From positions 94,354-158,353 of the forward strand of contig NZ_JAKRWM010000021.1 in assembly GCF_022352055.1 (NCBI RefSeq): DNA of 64,000 bases. Reading direction: 5' to 3'. The stretch comes from Cohnella mopanensis. Lineage in GTDB: Bacteria; Bacillota; Bacilli; Paenibacillales; Paenibacillaceae. Made by a program: the position numbers and the translations under genes. Under the pieces are notes generated by a model that saw nothing but the letters and a program-made list of their open reading frames with translations, did not search any database and was not told where the DNA came from. Below, piece by piece: positions 15,809 to 24,833 of this stretch (position 1 is its first letter; the number at the start of each line of letters is the position of its first letter).

Positions 15809-17434
15809 TTGAAAAAAGACACTTTACTTAAAAGCACGCTCATTCTCGCGGCCGCCGCGCTTGTCGCCCGAGCTCTCGGCATCTTCCAGCGGGTGCCTCT
15901 GGATTATTTATTGAATGATGTCGGGAACGGCTATTTTACGGTAGCCAATAACGTTTATTTACTTTTGCTCGTCGTGGCGACTGCAGGTATTCCAAGCGCC
16001 ATCAGCAAGATGGTATCCGAGCGGTATGCGCTTGGCAAAATCGGAGAGGCACAACAGATTTACCGGGCATCGCTCCTTTTCGGAGCCGTAGCAGGCGTTA
16101 TCATCACGCTGGCGATGCTATTGTTGGCTCCGGTAATAGCTGGACCTATTCTTCACGCTCCTGATGCTTCCGCGGCGATTAGAGCAATCGCGCCATCGTT
16201 GCTTTTATTCCCGTTGATCGCCATGATGAGAGGTTATTTTCAGGGACGCCAGTTCATGACGGCAGGCGGAATATCGCAGATCGTAGAACAATTCCTAAGG
16301 GTTATTGCGGCTGTTTCCATTGCCTATGCCGTTTACTCAGTCAATCCGCTGAATGATAAGGGCATCGCTTCCGGTGCAACGCTAGGTAGTGTATTTGGTA
16401 GTATAGGCGCTTTTATCGTCATGATCTATTATGCGCGTAAACTTAAAGCGAGTGACCGCTCAGAACCCCAACTTAAGAAAGACTCGTCGATTAGATTGAG
16501 CTTGCGCTCGATCTATCGGGAACTGTTTCGATTATCCATTCCCATCGTTATGACAGCAATTACCGTGCAATTGTTATATACATTGGATACGATGATGGTC
16601 AAGTCATTGACCAGAGGACATTTCGACCCCGATCTCATTAACCAATGGTGGTCCGCGCTTGGGATGAAGGCGCAATCGATCGCAGGAATACCGGTCATTC
16701 TTGCCGTTGCTTTAAGTCAGTCGATCATCCCGATTATCTCTTCGGCACATGCGACAGGCGACCATGCAAAGGTTGGGAAACAGGCCTCTTTAGCGGTAAG
16801 AATCGCTTTATATAGCGGTATGCCGGTCGTTTTATTGCTCGGGATCGGTGCCTATAGCGTGAATGGTTTTCTTTTCCAGAATACGGATGGCAGCGCGATC
16901 GTTGCTTTGCTAACGCTCGGTACGCTGTTCCAAGTTGGCATGATGGTCACGAACTCGATCCTGCTAGGGATCGGCGAACCGAGGAAAGCCACGATGCACA
17001 CGATTACCGGCGTGTTAATCAAAGTCATTCTGAGCTTCGCGCTTGCCCCGTCGTTCGGGGTATATGGTATCGTAGCCGCAACGACAGTTTGTTTTATCTG
17101 GTCGTTGGCCTTCAATATTCTTAGCTTGCGCAAACGCTCTAAGTTCAAGCTGCTCGGAAACAGATGGATCGGTTTTATTGCTACATCGGGAATTGTCGCT
17201 GGGGCGTTGGCACTTATCGAATGGGCCGTTCTGGCGATTGGCGAAGGACTTCCCGATAAGCTGGCGTTTTTCTTGTCATGCGCGGTAATGGGAGGCGTAC
17301 TCTTGGTTCTCTACCCGGCGTTGCTCGTCTTTTTACGAGTAGTCACCGCCGAGGAGATCTCGACGTATCCACGTCCGGTACGACGCTTGTTAGCGCCTTT
17401 TATGAAGCTTCGTTCGCGAAGTCAGTCAGCTTAA
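15809..17434 (+). CDS. MOP-family flippase (SpoVB/YtgP-like polysaccharide exporter)
   Basis: 541 residues with about fourteen membrane segments, the full length for the MOP polysaccharide-transport family. The N-terminus (TLLKSTLILAAAALVARALGIFQRVPLDYLL) and GYFTVANNVYLLLLVVATAGIPSAISKMVSER are typical of SpoVB/YtgP. These proteins flip lipid-linked oligosaccharides such as lipid II or other wall precursors. The start is TTG 15809 behind AAGAGG, next to the ThuA gene. Ending a run that began with a PBP, a wall-synthesis role is likely. Whether it is the sporulation SpoVB or the vegetative YtgP/Amj-type enzyme cannot be told. Confidence 0.9.
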   Translation: MKKDTLLKSTLILAAAALVARALGIFQRVPLDYLLNDVGNGYFTVANNVYLLLLVVATAGIPSAISKMVSERYALGKIGEAQQIYRASLLFGAVAGVIITLAMLLLAPVIAGPILHAPDASAAIRAIAPSLLLFPLIAMMRGYFQGRQFMTAGGISQIVEQFLRVIAAVSIAYAVYSVNPLNDKGIASGATLGSVFGSIGAFIVMIYYARKLKASDRSEPQLKKDSSIRLSLRSIYRELFRLSIPIVMTAITVQLLYTLDTMMVKSLTRGHFDPDLINQWWSALGMKAQSIAGIPVILAVALSQSIIPIISSAHATGDHAKVGKQASLAVRIALYSGMPVVLLLGIGAYSVNGFLFQNTDGSAIVALLTLGTLFQVGMMVTNSILLGIGEPRKATMHTITGVLIKVILSFALAPSFGVYGIVAATTVCFIWSLAFNILSLRKRSKFKLLGNRWIGFIATSGIVAGALALIEWAVLAIGEGLPDKLAFFLSCAVMGGVLLVLYPALLVFLRVVTAEEISTYPRPVRRLLAPFMKLRSRSQSA

Positions 17435-17440
17435 CTTGAG

Positions 17441-17484
17441 AACGGTGACACTATCCGAATTGCGGATATGCCGCCGTTTTTTTT
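17441..17484 (+). terminator. Intrinsic terminator after the flippase gene
   Basis: AACGG (17441-17445) pairs with CCGTT before a run of eight T. An inner TATCCG/CGGATA stem strengthens the hairpin. Confidence 0.8.
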
Positions 17485-17587
17485 GTGTATCCATTATTTT
17501 GGAAGGATTTTCAATAGACGTGTCGAAATTCAAGCAATCTAGATTCTCTATATGAACAGTTGTCTAAAGCTAAAGGAGAGAGATAAA

Positions 17588-19135
17588 GTGAACGGTCGTT
17601 CTTACAAAAGGATTGGAGCATTGTTATTCGTACTGTTGTTAGCGGTTGTTGTGGGGTGTCAATCCATCGGTGGCTTTAATCTGAACGACATGCTGATCAA
17701 GCAATTGGATGTGAAGCAACAGGAGCAATCCCAATCGTTCGATTGGGAGATTGAATTTAACGACGAATTATTGTCCAAGGAAGATCCGGAGATCGCCGCG
17801 GTGTTGGAAAATTTCAAGAAGGTCTCATTGAATATTACTCACGCCAAAACGGATGATGAAGGTAAACAGTGGATGACCGGTGTACTCCATCTGAGCAAAG
17901 GAGATATTCCCTTTACTTTCAGCGCGGATAGTAAAGCGATAAGATTGGACGTGGATGGCGCCAAAAGGCCTTTTGTGTTGGATCTATCCGAATTCGGCAC
18001 GACGTTCGGCATGGGATTGTTCGGAGAAAACTCGCAACAGCAACTGAAGGAATCCGTACGTCAGCTGGTCAAAAACGTCGCTTCCTATTTCGTGAAGGGA
18101 CTTCCGAATCCGCCTGTTATAGCAGTTGAACGGGTATCGACTCCCGTAAACGGTATTTCCATGAACTTAACGAAGGTTCACGCCGAGATCAACGGGGAAC
18201 AACTTGGAGATCTCATACCCGTATATTTGGACAATCTGATCAAGGATAAAGAAGGCTTTCGTTCACTCGTAAGCGGTATATTGCAGTGGGTAGTGGAGTT
18301 GCCTCCCGAAATAAAAGACTTGTTTGGGGGAATCGGACAGTTCGAAGAAGATTTTGATTTCGAAGCTACCGTGGATGACGTCGTTAACGAGCTGTTCCCT
18401 CTTCTGAAGAAAGCCCAGAAGGAGTTAACGGATAGCCGTGACGATGAGGAATGGAAAGAAGCGTTCGATAAAGGAATAACCGCGACCGCCGATTTGTTCG
18501 TTGACGACTCCTTGCAATTACGGAAATCGCTGGTGGACATCCAGGTGGCTCCCGCTATTTTCTCGGATGAAGAAAGCCCGGTTAGAAAAATCAAAATCCG
18601 TAGCGCGAGCGAGATGTGGAACGTCAACGGGAAAGTTGACGTTCCGGCGGTGAAAGTCCCGATTAATGCCTTGACTCAAAAGCATTTGACGGACATGGAA
18701 GCTTTCCAATTCGTACGTCTGTTCGAAGAGGATTCCGTCATCTACGGCCTTCTTAAGAACGACTTCAAAATCGATGATCAATCGTTCGAGCTAAGCGACG
18801 AGTGGGGCATTCCGTTCTTCATCGATTCCGATAACGTAGCCTACGTTCCGATTAGATCGACTATGGAGGAGTTCGGAGTTCATCTGAACGTCCCGGAGGC
18901 TAAAGGACAAATCCGCTTCTACGATCAGGCGACCGAGCAATCATTCGTATTCCAGCTAGGCTCGCTAAAGGCTACCGTTAACGGGCAAGCGATCAAGCTT
19001 AAGCATAAGATCGTCACGGACGGACCGTTCGCGTACGTGTCGGCGGACGATTTGTTCGGCCTCCTTGGCGCGAAATATAAGATTACGCATAAGGAAGACG
19101 GAGAAAGCGTCATGGAGGTTACAAGGGATTTGTAA
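17588..19135 (+). CDS. Lipoprotein with C-terminal copper-amine-oxidase-N-like (stalk) domain
   Basis: 515 residues, start GTG 17588 behind AAAGGAGAGAG. The signal peptide ends in a lipobox (VVVGC, Cys about residue 25), so it is tethered outside the membrane. A long alpha/beta middle part of unknown family spans residues 30-390. The last 110 residues match the CuAO N-terminal/stalk domain common on Paenibacillus surface proteins (VPIRSTMEEFGVHLNV, then VNGQAIKLKHKIVTDGPFAYVSADDLFGLLGAKY). No amine oxidase catalytic domain is present; the stalk is a surface or wall interaction module. Monocistronic by position. Confidence 0.8.
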   Translation: MNGRSYKRIGALLFVLLLAVVVGCQSIGGFNLNDMLIKQLDVKQQEQSQSFDWEIEFNDELLSKEDPEIAAVLENFKKVSLNITHAKTDDEGKQWMTGVLHLSKGDIPFTFSADSKAIRLDVDGAKRPFVLDLSEFGTTFGMGLFGENSQQQLKESVRQLVKNVASYFVKGLPNPPVIAVERVSTPVNGISMNLTKVHAEINGEQLGDLIPVYLDNLIKDKEGFRSLVSGILQWVVELPPEIKDLFGGIGQFEEDFDFEATVDDVVNELFPLLKKAQKELTDSRDDEEWKEAFDKGITATADLFVDDSLQLRKSLVDIQVAPAIFSDEESPVRKIKIRSASEMWNVNGKVDVPAVKVPINALTQKHLTDMEAFQFVRLFEEDSVIYGLLKNDFKIDDQSFELSDEWGIPFFIDSDNVAYVPIRSTMEEFGVHLNVPEAKGQIRFYDQATEQSFVFQLGSLKATVNGQAIKLKHKIVTDGPFAYVSADDLFGLLGAKYKITHKEDGESVMEVTRDL

Positions 19136-19197
19136 TAGCGAGTTCTCAAATTACGGGTATAATAACAACAAGAGATAACGACAGGTGGGATTAACAA

Positions 19198-19545
19198 ATG
19201 CAACGAATTACAGACGAAGCAACATTTCGCGAGGTAATCGCCGAAGATCAGTTGACTGTCGCGATCTTCAAGACGACATGGTGCAAGGATTGCCATTTTA
19301 TCGATCCGTTCATTGCCGACGTAGAGGCTGCTTATGCAGACCGCCTAACGATGATCGAACTAGATCGAGATGATCTTGAGGCGCTGTGCAGCGAGCTGAA
19401 TATACTCGGCATACCGAGCTTTATCGCCTTCCGCAAAGGCCAAGAACTCGTACGGTTTGTTAGCAAGCTGCGCAAAACCCGCGAAGAGATAGAACAGTTC
19501 CTGGATCGGGCTGTTGAAGTGTCCAGGGCATTGGCAAACGAGTAA
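19198..19545 (+). CDS. Thioredoxin-like protein
   Basis: 115 residues, a single thioredoxin fold. The redox motif is WCKDC (Cys29, Cys32), which differs from the canonical WCGPC and would shift the redox potential. The cis-proline loop is GIPSF (Pro73). No signal peptide, so it is cytosolic. Start ATG behind ACAGGTGGG. It is alone, with a strong terminator behind it. Similar to Bacillus YtpP-type thioredoxin-like proteins; the partner is unknown. Confidence 0.9.
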   Translation: MQRITDEATFREVIAEDQLTVAIFKTTWCKDCHFIDPFIADVEAAYADRLTMIELDRDDLEALCSELNILGIPSFIAFRKGQELVRFVSKLRKTREEIEQFLDRAVEVSRALANE

Positions 19546-19564
19546 GGACAATCTTTACCGTGTC

Positions 19565-19601
19565 GCCCCTTTATCCGATTGTTCGGGTAAGGGGGCTTTT
19601 T
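19565..19601 (+). terminator. Intrinsic terminator after the thioredoxin-like gene
   Basis: GCCCCTTTATCCGA (19565-19578) pairs with TCGGGTAAGGGGGC (19583-19596), followed by five T. Confidence 0.88.
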
Positions 19602-19634
19602 GTTAGGCAATAATATGACTATTCCCCCAGGCAT

Positions 19635-19660
19635 GCCAATGTTCACATATTGAACATGGC
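19635..19660. promoter_or_regulatory. Inverted repeat in the ctaA promoter region (candidate operator)
   Basis: ATGTTCA (19639-19645) and TGAACAT (19651-19657) are perfect inverse copies around CATAT. Flanking GCC/GGC extends the match with one unpaired A. A TATAAT -10 box is at 19680-19685, so the repeat sits at the expected -35 region. No known regulator motif is recognised. Confidence 0.5.
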
Positions 19661-19732
19661 TTTGAAAGTGGGGGTTCGGTATAATGGGAACTGGCCCCTT
19701 GCGCCAACTTTCACAAGAAATCGGGGATGGGC

Positions 19733-20680
19733 ATGACTTCACAGAGATATCGTTTATTAACCTTACTTACCTGCATAGGAATGTTTTTGGTGCTGATTGC
19801 CGGCGTTCTCGTCACGAATACGGATTCAGGCCGCGGCTGCGGCACGGATTGGCCGCTATGTAACGGCCGTTTCGTACCGGCTTATACGGTTGAATCGATG
19901 GTAGAATACAGTCACCGGATGATTAGCGGTCTCGTTGGCTTGCTAGTCGGCGCCACTTATTTGGTTACGCACTTCTGGAAGCCGGCTCGGAACAAGGAAA
20001 ATTTGCTGTATGCGGGCGGCGCTTTACTGTTTACCGTCATGCAAGCGATTCTTGGAGCCATGGCGGTTATCTGGGAGCAATCGTCGCTCGTTCTGGCGCT
20101 TCACTTCGGCATTTCGTTGTTTGCCTTCACGTGCACTTGGTTGTTATATTCGAGGGTGAAACAAAAGACTTTGCCTTCAGCGGGACAAGAGAGTACCCGT
20201 ACATCCTCCAAACCGGCTTCGGCGGTTACTTTGCCGAAGGCACTGTTCCGCAGTATGATCGCTATTCTCGTCTACTGTTATGGCGTCGTCTATTTGGGCG
20301 CGTACATCAGACATACAAGCTCAGGCGGAGCCTGCGAAGGATGGCCGCTATGCAATGGGGAAATCGTACCGGAGTTGTCCGGTTCGACGGCCGTCGCTTT
20401 CGCTCATAGACTCGCTGCGCTAATATTGCTCGTCCTAGTGGCGATTCTTACGACGTATGTCCGCAGGGCGGCAGGCAAAAATTCCGAGCTGGCTTCGATA
20501 GCCAATAAGGCTCTCGTTCTTGTTTTCTTGCAAGTACTAAGCGGCGGATTACTTTCTTTCACGCTCAGTAACGAAGATGTCTATATATTTACCGGATTAC
20601 TTCACACGATCATCATTTCGGCGCTTTTCAGCATGCTCGTATTGTTGGCGATTCGTACGCGGCAATCTTCTCGTGAATAG
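19733..20680 (+). CDS. ctaA: Heme A synthase (COX15/CtaA)
   Basis: A 315-residue membrane monooxygenase that converts heme O to heme A. It has eight membrane segments as two four-helix halves. Each half has a Cys pair loop (GRGCGTDWPLCNGRFVP and GGACEGWPLCNGEIVP) and heme-ligand His residues (EYSHRM, ALHFGIS, FAHRLAA, LLHTII). I prefer ATG 19733, since GGGGATG lies upstream; ATG 19727 is in frame. It acts with CtaB at 6.1 kb, which here is encoded 13 kb away rather than adjacent. Confidence 0.95.
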   Translation: MTSQRYRLLTLLTCIGMFLVLIAGVLVTNTDSGRGCGTDWPLCNGRFVPAYTVESMVEYSHRMISGLVGLLVGATYLVTHFWKPARNKENLLYAGGALLFTVMQAILGAMAVIWEQSSLVLALHFGISLFAFTCTWLLYSRVKQKTLPSAGQESTRTSSKPASAVTLPKALFRSMIAILVYCYGVVYLGAYIRHTSSGGACEGWPLCNGEIVPELSGSTAVAFAHRLAALILLVLVAILTTYVRRAAGKNSELASIANKALVLVFLQVLSGGLLSFTLSNEDVYIFTGLLHTIIISALFSMLVLLAIRTRQSSRE

Positions 20681-20702
20681 CATTCAATTCGGAGGTTAAG
20701 GT

Positions 20703-22484
20703 ATGATTTTTGATTCTTTAAGGCCTTTTATCGAAACGCTTCGCCAGAATAAAGAGCTGGTCATCATAGAAGCACCTGTCGATCCCGTGCTGGAAATCGC
20801 GGAAATTCATCGTCGCGTCATCGACCGTGAAGGTCCCGCGCTTTTGTTCACGAACGTCAAGGGAAGTTCGTTTCCCGTCGTAACGAACCTATTCGGCACG
20901 CAAAAGCGGGTGGACCTCGCATTCGGTCCTCGTCCGGAACAATTGGTCCAGCAACTGATAAGTTCGGTGGATTCGCTGTTGCCGCCATCGTTCTCCGCGT
21001 TGTGGGGACAGAAAAACATGTTATTCGACCTGATGAAGGTAGGCTTTAAGAAGGTTCCGGCCGAGCGGGCACCCGTCCTTCAGGTGTCGCGCAGAGAGCG
21101 TCCTTTGGCAGGCATTCCGGCGATTACAAGCTGGCAAGAGGACGGCGGACCGTTCGTGACGTTACCGCTTGTCTATACCGAGCATCCGAATAACCGTAAA
21201 AACCATAACTTAGGCATGTATCGAATGCAGATTTTCGATGACCAGACGACGGGCATGCATTGGCAAATCCATAAAGGCGGCGGGTTCCATTACCACGAAG
21301 CGGAGAAGCGTGGGGAAGCGTTGCCTGTAACCGTATTTCTTGGCGGGCCTCCCGCTTTAATCGCTTCTGCGATTGCTCCAATGCCCGAGAATATGCCGGA
21401 ATTGATGTTGGCGTCCATGATTATGGGCGGCAAGCTTCCGATGGCAGACAACCCTCTGGGTGGACACCGGATTCCCGCGGAAGCGGAATTTGCTATCGTA
21501 GGGCGAGTTCTTCCGCACGTACGGCGCCCGGAAGGTCCGTTCGGCGATCATTTCGGCTATTATTCTCTCGTACACGATTTTCCTGTATTCGAAGTCGATC
21601 ATGTATGGCATCGCAAAGACGCCATCTATCCGGCAACGATCGTCGGCAAGCCTAAGCAGGAGGACTACTTCCTCGGGGAGTACTTGCAAAGGCTGTTGTC
21701 CCCGGCTTTCCCGATGGCTATGCCCGGAGTACGTAGCTTATGGGCGTACGCAGAGACGGGAGTCCATGCACTGGCTGCGGCGGTCGTACGCGAGAGCTAC
21801 TCTAGGGAAGCGCTGGGAACGGCATTCCGCATCCTCGGAGAAGGCCAGCTGTCGCTGACCAAATTTTTGATTTTAACGGATCGTCCGATGGACTTGGCGA
21901 ATTTCCCGCTGCTCTTGGAGACCGTGCTGGAAAGATTCGATCCCTTCAAGGATCTGTTCGTGTTCGATCAGACATCGCACGATACGCTCGATTATACGGG
22001 TCCAAGATTAAATCATGGCAGCAAGGCGGTTCTGCTTGGCGTAGGCGATCCTGTGCGCGAGCTGCCGGGCGAATATACCGGCGGACCTATACCGGGCATC
22101 CATAAGGTTAAGCCTTATTGCCGAGGCTGTCTCGTCGTCGAGGGTGCCGCTTATGCCGAGGATCCTGAGCTTGGCTCCAGGCTGGCGGAACGGCTTTCCG
22201 GCGAAGATTGCCCATGGCCGCTTGTCGTCATCGCGGACGACGCGGATATTGCCGACGGGCAAACCGCGTTCCTGTGGGCAACGTTCACGCGATTTAACCC
22301 TGCTGCGGACATTTACGCGGTAAGCGACGCGGGACGTCATCATATCGGTTATCGGTTACCGATCGTCATCGATGCGCGCATGAAGCCGGGTTATCCGGAC
22401 GAGCTGTTCCCGCGCGAGGATATCGTGGAATTAGTGGACCGGCGTTGGAAGGAATATTTTCAACCGACAGGTTGGAACGGTTAG
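20703..22484 (+). CDS. UbiD-family decarboxylase (probable menaquinone biosynthesis)
   Basis: 593 residues, the long UbiD type. Typical segments are a GPALLFTNVKGS prefix, NLFGTQKRV, NLGMYRMQIFDDQTTGMHWQIHKGGGFHYHEAE (prFMN-binding region; the catalytic Arg/Glu set lies within this core), and EYLQRLLSPAFPMAMPGVRSLWAY. UbiD enzymes use prenylated FMN to decarboxylate aromatic acids. Because MqnE is also encoded in this window, a role as the late decarboxylase of futalosine-pathway menaquinone synthesis is likely. Start ATG behind GGAGGTTAAGGT, 22 bp after ctaA; they may be co-transcribed. The prFMN synthase UbiX is not in the window. Confidence 0.88.
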   Translation: MIFDSLRPFIETLRQNKELVIIEAPVDPVLEIAEIHRRVIDREGPALLFTNVKGSSFPVVTNLFGTQKRVDLAFGPRPEQLVQQLISSVDSLLPPSFSALWGQKNMLFDLMKVGFKKVPAERAPVLQVSRRERPLAGIPAITSWQEDGGPFVTLPLVYTEHPNNRKNHNLGMYRMQIFDDQTTGMHWQIHKGGGFHYHEAEKRGEALPVTVFLGGPPALIASAIAPMPENMPELMLASMIMGGKLPMADNPLGGHRIPAEAEFAIVGRVLPHVRRPEGPFGDHFGYYSLVHDFPVFEVDHVWHRKDAIYPATIVGKPKQEDYFLGEYLQRLLSPAFPMAMPGVRSLWAYAETGVHALAAAVVRESYSREALGTAFRILGEGQLSLTKFLILTDRPMDLANFPLLLETVLERFDPFKDLFVFDQTSHDTLDYTGPRLNHGSKAVLLGVGDPVRELPGEYTGGPIPGIHKVKPYCRGCLVVEGAAYAEDPELGSRLAERLSGEDCPWPLVVIADDADIADGQTAFLWATFTRFNPAADIYAVSDAGRHHIGYRLPIVIDARMKPGYPDELFPREDIVELVDRRWKEYFQPTGWNG

Positions 22485-22491
22485 AGGGAGT

Positions 22492-22539
22492 AGAGACGGC
22501 GATGCCCAACCGCAATCGGTTGAGCGCCCCGTCTCTTTT
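22492..22539 (+). terminator. Intrinsic terminator after the UbiD gene
   Basis: AGAGACGG (22492-22499) pairs with CCGTCTCT ending at 22536, followed by TTT. An inner CAACCG/CGGTTG stem is present. Confidence 0.8.
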
Positions 22540-22600
22540 GCGTTACAATGGTATAATTGAGTCTAACAAGCTCACCTAAATGCAGTTGGGAGGAACGGCT

Positions 22601-23311
22601 TTGCTTAGAATGTTGTTCGGTGAACAGCCAAGAGAGTGGGCAGGGACGTCGCTTGAGACAGTTCAAGCGATCGAGCGATTCACCGCGCTGTCCTCTAAGC
22701 TCGCGGAGAGAATGCCGGAGCAAGCTACAAAATTCCGCACGTATGAGATATGGGCGCAAGGACTGCTTCGTTCCATGGACGAACTTGAACAAAGCTGTTA
22801 TGCGGCCAAGCGATATTCGCTACTTATACATTCCGATCACGTGGACGAATTGTCGTCTGAAGAGCTCTTCAGTTACAATCGGCACGTTTATTTCGATAAA
22901 GATGCCTATATCCGCGTGTTTGCCATACTTGATAAGCTAGGCACTTTGCTGAATCATTTGCTTAATTTGCGAACGGAAAAGGTAAAGGCGCATTTTTCCT
23001 ATTTTACGGTACTAAGAAATATGAGAGAGAACCACAAGCACGTTGAACTCATGAAACCTCTTAACGATCTGAAAGAGCGCTCGCAGGGCGCCATGAATCG
23101 GCTGCGTAACCGAAGGAACTTGGAAATCCATCAGATGAACGCGGAGCTTAAGGACGATCTGAACCAAAGCCTCGCCCGGAATGGAACGCGGAGGACGATC
23201 GAAGATTTGAAAGCCAATATGGAGGATTTGGATCAGAGCTGGGAGATGGTCCACGGTTCCCTTAACCATTCCTTCCGGTTTGTATGCGGTTGGTTAAGAA
23301 AAATGGATTAA
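22601..23311 (+). CDS. HEPN-like domain protein, Cthe_2314 type
   Basis: A 236-residue, largely helical soluble protein. I start it at TTG 22601 behind GGGAGGAACG; the upstream ATG 22580 lacks a site. The C-terminal half has a charged helix (ERSQGAMNRLRNRRNLEIHQMNAELKDD) with R-N-x-x-x-H-like residues (RNRRNLEIH) resembling the R-x(4-6)-H of HEPN domains. The overall layout agrees with the Cthe_2314-like HEPN family of clostridia and Paenibacillaceae, whose role is unknown. Family call is moderate. Confidence 0.65.
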   Translation: MLRMLFGEQPREWAGTSLETVQAIERFTALSSKLAERMPEQATKFRTYEIWAQGLLRSMDELEQSCYAAKRYSLLIHSDHVDELSSEELFSYNRHVYFDKDAYIRVFAILDKLGTLLNHLLNLRTEKVKAHFSYFTVLRNMRENHKHVELMKPLNDLKERSQGAMNRLRNRRNLEIHQMNAELKDDLNQSLARNGTRRTIEDLKANMEDLDQSWEMVHGSLNHSFRFVCGWLRKMD

Positions 23312-23339
23312 GTCAGTGATGGGGATGGGGGGAAGCGGC

Positions 23340-24116
23340 GTGAGGTTAGACGGCAAAACGGCATTAATTACGGGCAGCGCTAAAGGATTGGGCAGGCGTA
23401 CGGCTTTGGAGCTTGCCGCACAAGGCTGCGACGTAGCAATCAATTACGTAACGAGCCGCGATGAAGCGGAACAGCTCGTGCAAGAGATTTTGCTGATGGG
23501 TCGCAAAGCTTGCGCGATTCAAGCGGACATTGCCAAGTCCGACGATGCCGAAAGACTCGTTTCCGAAGTGGAGATCAAGCTCGGCGGCGTTGATATTCTG
23601 ATTAACAATGCAGGGCCTTTTATCCGGGAACGACGTCTATTCGCGGATTATAAACCGGAAGATATCCATTATTTGATGAACGGCAATCTCGTTGGAACGA
23701 TGCTCATGGATCATCGGGTGCTTCCGGGAATGAGAAGCAGGCAGTGGGGGAGAATTATTCATTTCGGCTTCGGTCATGCTTCCGAGGCACGCTCATGGCC
23801 GCATCGCGCCGTATATGCTGCCGCGAAGGTCGGACTCGTATCGTTCACGAAGACGCTTGCGGTGGAAGAGGCCGCTAGCGGAATTACCGTGAACATGATT
23901 TGTCCCGGAGATATCCGCGGCGGGAATAAAGAAAAGAGCATCGTCGACGTTGCGGGCATTCTGGATGACGAATCTCCCAGAGGCCGCCCGGGAACCGGCG
24001 AGGACGTGGCAAGAATGATCTCCTTCCTATGTATGCCGGAATCGGACTTCATTACGGGCAATACGATCGACGTTTCAGGCGGTTTGGATCCGATCCGAAC
24101 CCATTTGAAGAGATGA
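23340..24116 (+). CDS. Short-chain dehydrogenase/reductase
   Basis: 258 residues, a Rossmann oxidoreductase. Start GTG 23340 behind GGGGGGAAG. The cofactor motif is TGSAKGLG (11-18), followed by NNAG (89-92) and the active-site YAAAK (Tyr159, Lys163). The Ser normally 13 residues before the Tyr is replaced by His146 in HFGFGHAS; Ser148 is the nearest. The C-terminal ITGNTIDVSGG is typical of FabG-like SDRs. Substrate unknown. It starts 28 bp after the HEPN-like gene and may be co-transcribed. Confidence 0.88.
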   Translation: MRLDGKTALITGSAKGLGRRTALELAAQGCDVAINYVTSRDEAEQLVQEILLMGRKACAIQADIAKSDDAERLVSEVEIKLGGVDILINNAGPFIRERRLFADYKPEDIHYLMNGNLVGTMLMDHRVLPGMRSRQWGRIIHFGFGHASEARSWPHRAVYAAAKVGLVSFTKTLAVEEAASGITVNMICPGDIRGGNKEKSIVDVAGILDDESPRGRPGTGEDVARMISFLCMPESDFITGNTIDVSGGLDPIRTHLKR

Positions 24117-24149
24117 CAAAAGGCCCTGCCGCGAGGGCAGGACCTTCTC
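24117..24149. terminator. Terminator between the SDR and NifU-like genes
   Basis: GGCCCTGCC pairs with GGGCAGGACC around GCGA. An A-run lies to the left, giving a T-run for the minus strand, and CCTTCT lies to the right, so it may serve both convergent genes. Confidence 0.7.
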
Positions 24150-24171
24150 CACTTCTGGATAAGAAGGAAAA

Positions 24172-24417
24172 TCAGAACACTTGAACAACTTCCTGAATGC
24201 CTTCGACTTCTTCCAGCAATGCGCGCTCGATACCTGCTTTGAGCGTGATTGTGGAGCTCGGACAGCTGCCGCAAGCGCCCATGAGACGCAATTTGACGAT
24301 ACCATCCTCGATGTCGACGAGTTCAACATCCCCACCGTCGCGTTGCAAGAACGGACGCAATTTATCGAGAACGTCGATGACTTCATCGTACTGTGTGCTT
24401 GGAGCATTTGTACTCAT
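24172..24417 (-). CDS. NifU-domain iron-sulfur scaffold (YutI-like)
   Basis: An 81-residue protein consisting of the NifU C-terminal domain. The Fe-S ligands are Cys49 and Cys52 in GACGSCPSS, after the conserved LRPFLQRDGGDVELV. It delivers or holds [4Fe-4S] clusters in the cytosol. Start ATG 24417 behind AGGAGTGATGATC. Divergent from yuzB; the local order yutI-yuzB-yutJ is as in Bacillus subtilis, supporting the assignment. Confidence 0.93.
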   Translation of the reverse strand: MSTNAPSTQYDEVIDVLDKLRPFLQRDGGDVELVDIEDGIVKLRLMGACGSCPSSTITLKAGIERALLEEVEGIQEVVQVF

Positions 24418-24505
24418 TGATCATCACTCCTTTCAGATTCTATTATAGTACAAAAAGTCAGGTTTTCAAACAGACGCTTGTTAGCATTTCGCTTAAGGAA
24501 AGGAA

Positions 24506-24781
24506 ATGGACCCTATGCATATCGTGGAGTTCTGCGTAAGCAACATGCACCACGGAACGGATCAGGTGCTGAAAAAGTTAGAGAAACTTCCCGATATCGA
24601 AGTAATCGAATATGGATGCCTTGGCAATTGCGGAGAATGTTATTTGTCTCCGTACGCGTTGGTGAACGGCGAAAGCATCGTAGCGGAAACGGCTGAACAA
24701 CTTTACGATCTCGTGCTGGATGCCATCGCAAAGCAAGAGCTTGATAGAGCGGCAATGGATAAACTGCTCGACGATCTTTGA
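24506..24781 (+). CDS. yuzB: YuzB family protein (DUF1450)
   Basis: 91 residues. The N-terminus MDPMHIVEFCVSN matches the Bacillus YuzB beginning, which supports ATG 24506 over ATG 24515. Conserved cysteines are Cys10, and Cys38, Cys42 and Cys45 in YGCLGNCGECYLSPYALVNGE. A CxxxCxxC arrangement like this suggests a metal or Fe-S site, and the neighbours are an Fe-S scaffold and a flavoprotein. The function is not known. Confidence 0.88.
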   Translation: MDPMHIVEFCVSNMHHGTDQVLKKLEKLPDIEVIEYGCLGNCGECYLSPYALVNGESIVAETAEQLYDLVLDAIAKQELDRAAMDKLLDDL

Positions 24782-24833
24782 GCGGAAGTCCAGAAAGTCA
24801 ACTTTTGATCACGAAGTCGAAGTCCGAAGTTTA

